A DNA stretch of 7,805 bases, from NCBI GenBank assembly GCA_949293925.1, contig CASFFI010000080.1:1-7805 (forward strand). Reading direction: 5' to 3'. A program made the position numbers and the translations under genes. The stretch comes from an uncultured Christensenella sp. Lineage in GTDB: Bacteria; Bacillota; Clostridia; Christensenellales; UBA1242. Shown one piece after another: positions 6,340 through 7,805 of the stretch. How positions within the stretch are numbered: position 1 is the first letter of the stretch; the number at the start of each line of letters is the position of its first letter. Under the pieces are notes generated by a model. That model did no database searches and was not told where the DNA came from. It worked only from the letters and a program-made list of their open reading frames with translations.

Positions 6340-7077
6340 TTAAACCTTTAAACTTACGATTTCTTCATTAGCACTGTCTATTAATATTCCAGCAGTTGAA
6401 CCATCACTTCCTATAAAAGCAATATACCAATAATATGTTTTATTCTCAATATCAGAATAATCCTTTAAAATTCTTACATACGCTTCCCATTCGCCAGATT
6501 TATTTAATTTTGAAATATTAGATTTCAAATTAGAAGTAGCAAGTTCTATTGCCCTATCTTTTGAAACAGCAAAATTTTTAGAAACGCATTCTAAGGTTTT
6601 ATCTACAACCTGCCCTCCACCAAAATTAATTGTAACAGAGACTTGTGAATCTTGTGGGATACTGGTTTCAATATCCACTAAAAATGAATTATCATACGGA
6701 CTTTTTTCCATATTGCCGGTATAATAACTTTCCCCAAAAGTAATACTATAGGTTATATTTTCAGAGTTAATTACAGAACCATCAGTTTTATTTAGTATTA
6801 GAACACCAAAAGGTACCAATTCTGAAATCTGACCATCAAGAGAGTAATCTTTTTCTCTTTCACCAGAGAGTAGGCTAATAGTGTATTCTTCATCACTAGA
6901 AATGAACATAACATCTCTAACTTCAATTAAATGTTTTGTCAAATCTAAATTTTCATTAGGTTTTTTTGCTTTACACGCAAACAAAAATATACTACTAGCA
7001 ACTAGCACCAAAATCAAACTTGCTAAAAGTGCTATCATTTTTTTGCTTAATTTAAATTTAATGTTGATTTTTTTCAT
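6340..7077 (-). CDS. Membrane-anchored or lipoprotein-type protein with PepSY-like C-terminus
   Basis: A 245-residue envelope protein of unknown role. It starts with a strongly basic n-region (MKKINIKFKLSKK) and a long hydrophobic helix (14-34) ending FLFAC, with Cys35 in a position compatible with a lipobox (Phe at -2 is not ideal), so it is either a lipoprotein or an N-terminally anchored protein. The middle (about 45-165) is rich in beta-prone residues. The end (about 168-245, with AIELATSNL, YYWYIAFIG and GILIDSANEEIVSL) resembles a PepSY domain, a module often found in secreted proteins and thought to inhibit or modulate proteases; this likeness is by eye. The ATG at 7077 has a TAGGTGG site. 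The 71-bp spacer upstream holds a weak promoter candidate (TTGATG 7139-7144, TCTAAA 7116-7121, 17 bp apart) and a small ATAACA/TGTTAT inverted repeat near the ribosome site. A strong terminator follows the gene. Confidence 0.8.
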   Translation of the reverse strand: MKKINIKFKLSKKMIALLASLILVLVASSIFLFACKAKKPNENLDLTKHLIEVRDVMFISSDEEYTISLLSGEREKDYSLDGQISELVPFGVLILNKTDGSVINSENITYSITFGESYYTGNMEKSPYDNSFLVDIETSIPQDSQVSVTINFGGGQVVDKTLECVSKNFAVSKDRAIELATSNLKSNISKLNKSGEWEAYVRILKDYSDIENKTYYWYIAFIGSDGSTAGILIDSANEEIVSLKV

Positions 7078-7148
7078 TTTGCACCACCTATAACAAAATA
7101 TGTTATGTGGACAAATTTAGAACTGAATAATTTTACTTCATCAAAATT

Positions 7149-7805
7149 CTACAAAACTATCACATCGGTTGTAAGAAGACTAGAAGCGACACTACACGCA
7201 TTAGATAAAGCAGAAATAGTAACTTTCAAAGGGTCCACTATTCCCGACTCCATCATATTACAAAATTTATTATGTAATAAATCATATCCAAAATTTTTAT
7301 CTTTGCTAGAAATAACGTTATTTAAAATATCGTCACTTTCTATCCCTGAATTTCTTAACATTTGTTTTAGTGGCATTTTTATAGAATCAATTATAATTTT
7401 ACCGCCGTATTTTTCGCACTCATCAAAAGTTTGTAAATATTTTTCGCACTCTTTAACGCATTTTAATAGAGCAACCCCACCGCCACAAACAATACCATCA
7501 GACATAGCAACTTTAGTTGAATTTAAAGCATCTTCGATTCTCAATTTTCTTTCAAAGACTTCAACATCACTAACACCACCTACCAAAATGCTACCAGATT
7601 TTCCATTAAGTCTAGTAATTCGTTCAGATAAAACATCTAAATCGTACAAGTTATCAGAAGAATTTTTTAGTTCAATTAATGCCGAGACATATTCATCAAT
7701 ATTTACATTATCTGATTTAATTATTGTCGTTTCAATGCTATTTGAAACAATTTTGTCTGCCCTTCCCAAATCAGAAATTTCAGCAAATTTTAAATCGTTT
7801 TCATC
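7149..7805 (-). CDS. groEL: GroEL-type chaperonin, C-terminal 218 residues (N-terminus beyond window)
   Basis: The C-terminal part of a 60-kDa chaperonin, which folds proteins inside an ATP-driven double-ring chamber. The frame is open to the right edge; the TTG at 7769 is an internal Leu codon (DLGRADKIV, the usual GroEL block), not a start. Recognisable blocks are RIEDALNSTKVAMSDGIV, holding the ATPase aspartate equivalent to E. coli Asp398, GGGVALLK for nucleotide binding, NFGYDLLHNKF, and SGIVDPLKVTISALSNACSV with the nucleotide-site aspartate equivalent to Asp495. The fragment therefore covers the end of the apical domain plus the intermediate and equatorial domains. Many otherwise conserved positions differ (ATRAAVEEG is STKVAMSDG here), and the protein stops right after LLTTDVIVL, without the flexible GGM tail. 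It could be the main GroEL of a diverged lineage or a specialised paralogue. Confidence 0.88.
   Translation of the reverse strand, partial: DENDLKFAEISDLGRADKIVSNSIETTIIKSDNVNIDEYVSALIELKNSSDNLYDLDVLSERITRLNGKSGSILVGGVSDVEVFERKLRIEDALNSTKVAMSDGIVCGGGVALLKCVKECEKYLQTFDECEKYGGKIIIDSIKMPLKQMLRNSGIESDDILNNVISSKDKNFGYDLLHNKFCNMMESGIVDPLKVTISALSNACSVASSLLTTDVIVL

Noticed and set aside
7767..7769. TTG as the start of a separate 206-residue protein.
   Set aside because: The frame stays open to the window edge, and the upstream residues continue the GroEL alignment (D-L-G-R-A-D), so this is an internal Leu codon.

Overview
The window is AT-rich (roughly 30% GC by eye) and reads with the standard bacterial code. 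Shine-Dalgarno sites are strong (AGGAGG types), and the gene content and codon use suggest a low-GC Gram-positive bacterium, probably an uncultured Clostridia- or Bacilli-like lineage. This placement is inferred from composition and gene style. No rRNA, tRNA or CRISPR array is visible.

Nearly everything is transcribed on the minus strand, so it reads from right to left. The right-hand part (about 4091-7805) looks like ordinary chromosome. It holds the C-terminal end of a GroEL-type chaperonin (running off the right edge), a membrane-anchored or lipoprotein-type protein with a PepSY-like C-terminus that ends in a strong hairpin terminator, and then a tight cluster of rpiB (ribose-5-phosphate isomerase B), a zinc-ribbon plus TM2-domain membrane protein, and mnmA (tRNA 2-thiouridylase). 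That cluster is closed by a second hairpin terminator.

The left-hand part (1 to about 4050) is phage-derived. A textbook promoter (TTGACA, 17 bp, TATAAT) drives a small sigma-70 region-4-like regulator. After a gap come the large terminase subunit, two small overlapping genes (a charged 104-residue protein and a 73-residue four-cysteine protein) and the start of a P22-type portal protein that leaves the window on the left. These form one overlapping DNA-packaging cluster with translationally coupled starts.

One gene breaks the pattern. Between the regulator and terL, on the plus strand, lies a 255-residue exported protein with two SH3-like domains and a C-terminal membrane anchor. It converges on the regulator, with overlapping stop codons, and diverges from terL. 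It resembles a cargo ('moron') gene.

The main oddity is the junction. The host mnmA terminator is followed within about 50 bp by the promoter of a late-type regulator and then the packaging genes, with no integrase, repressor or replication module between them. This could be a prophage whose early genes lie at the other end, a decayed prophage, or a domesticated packaging cassette. The window alone cannot decide.
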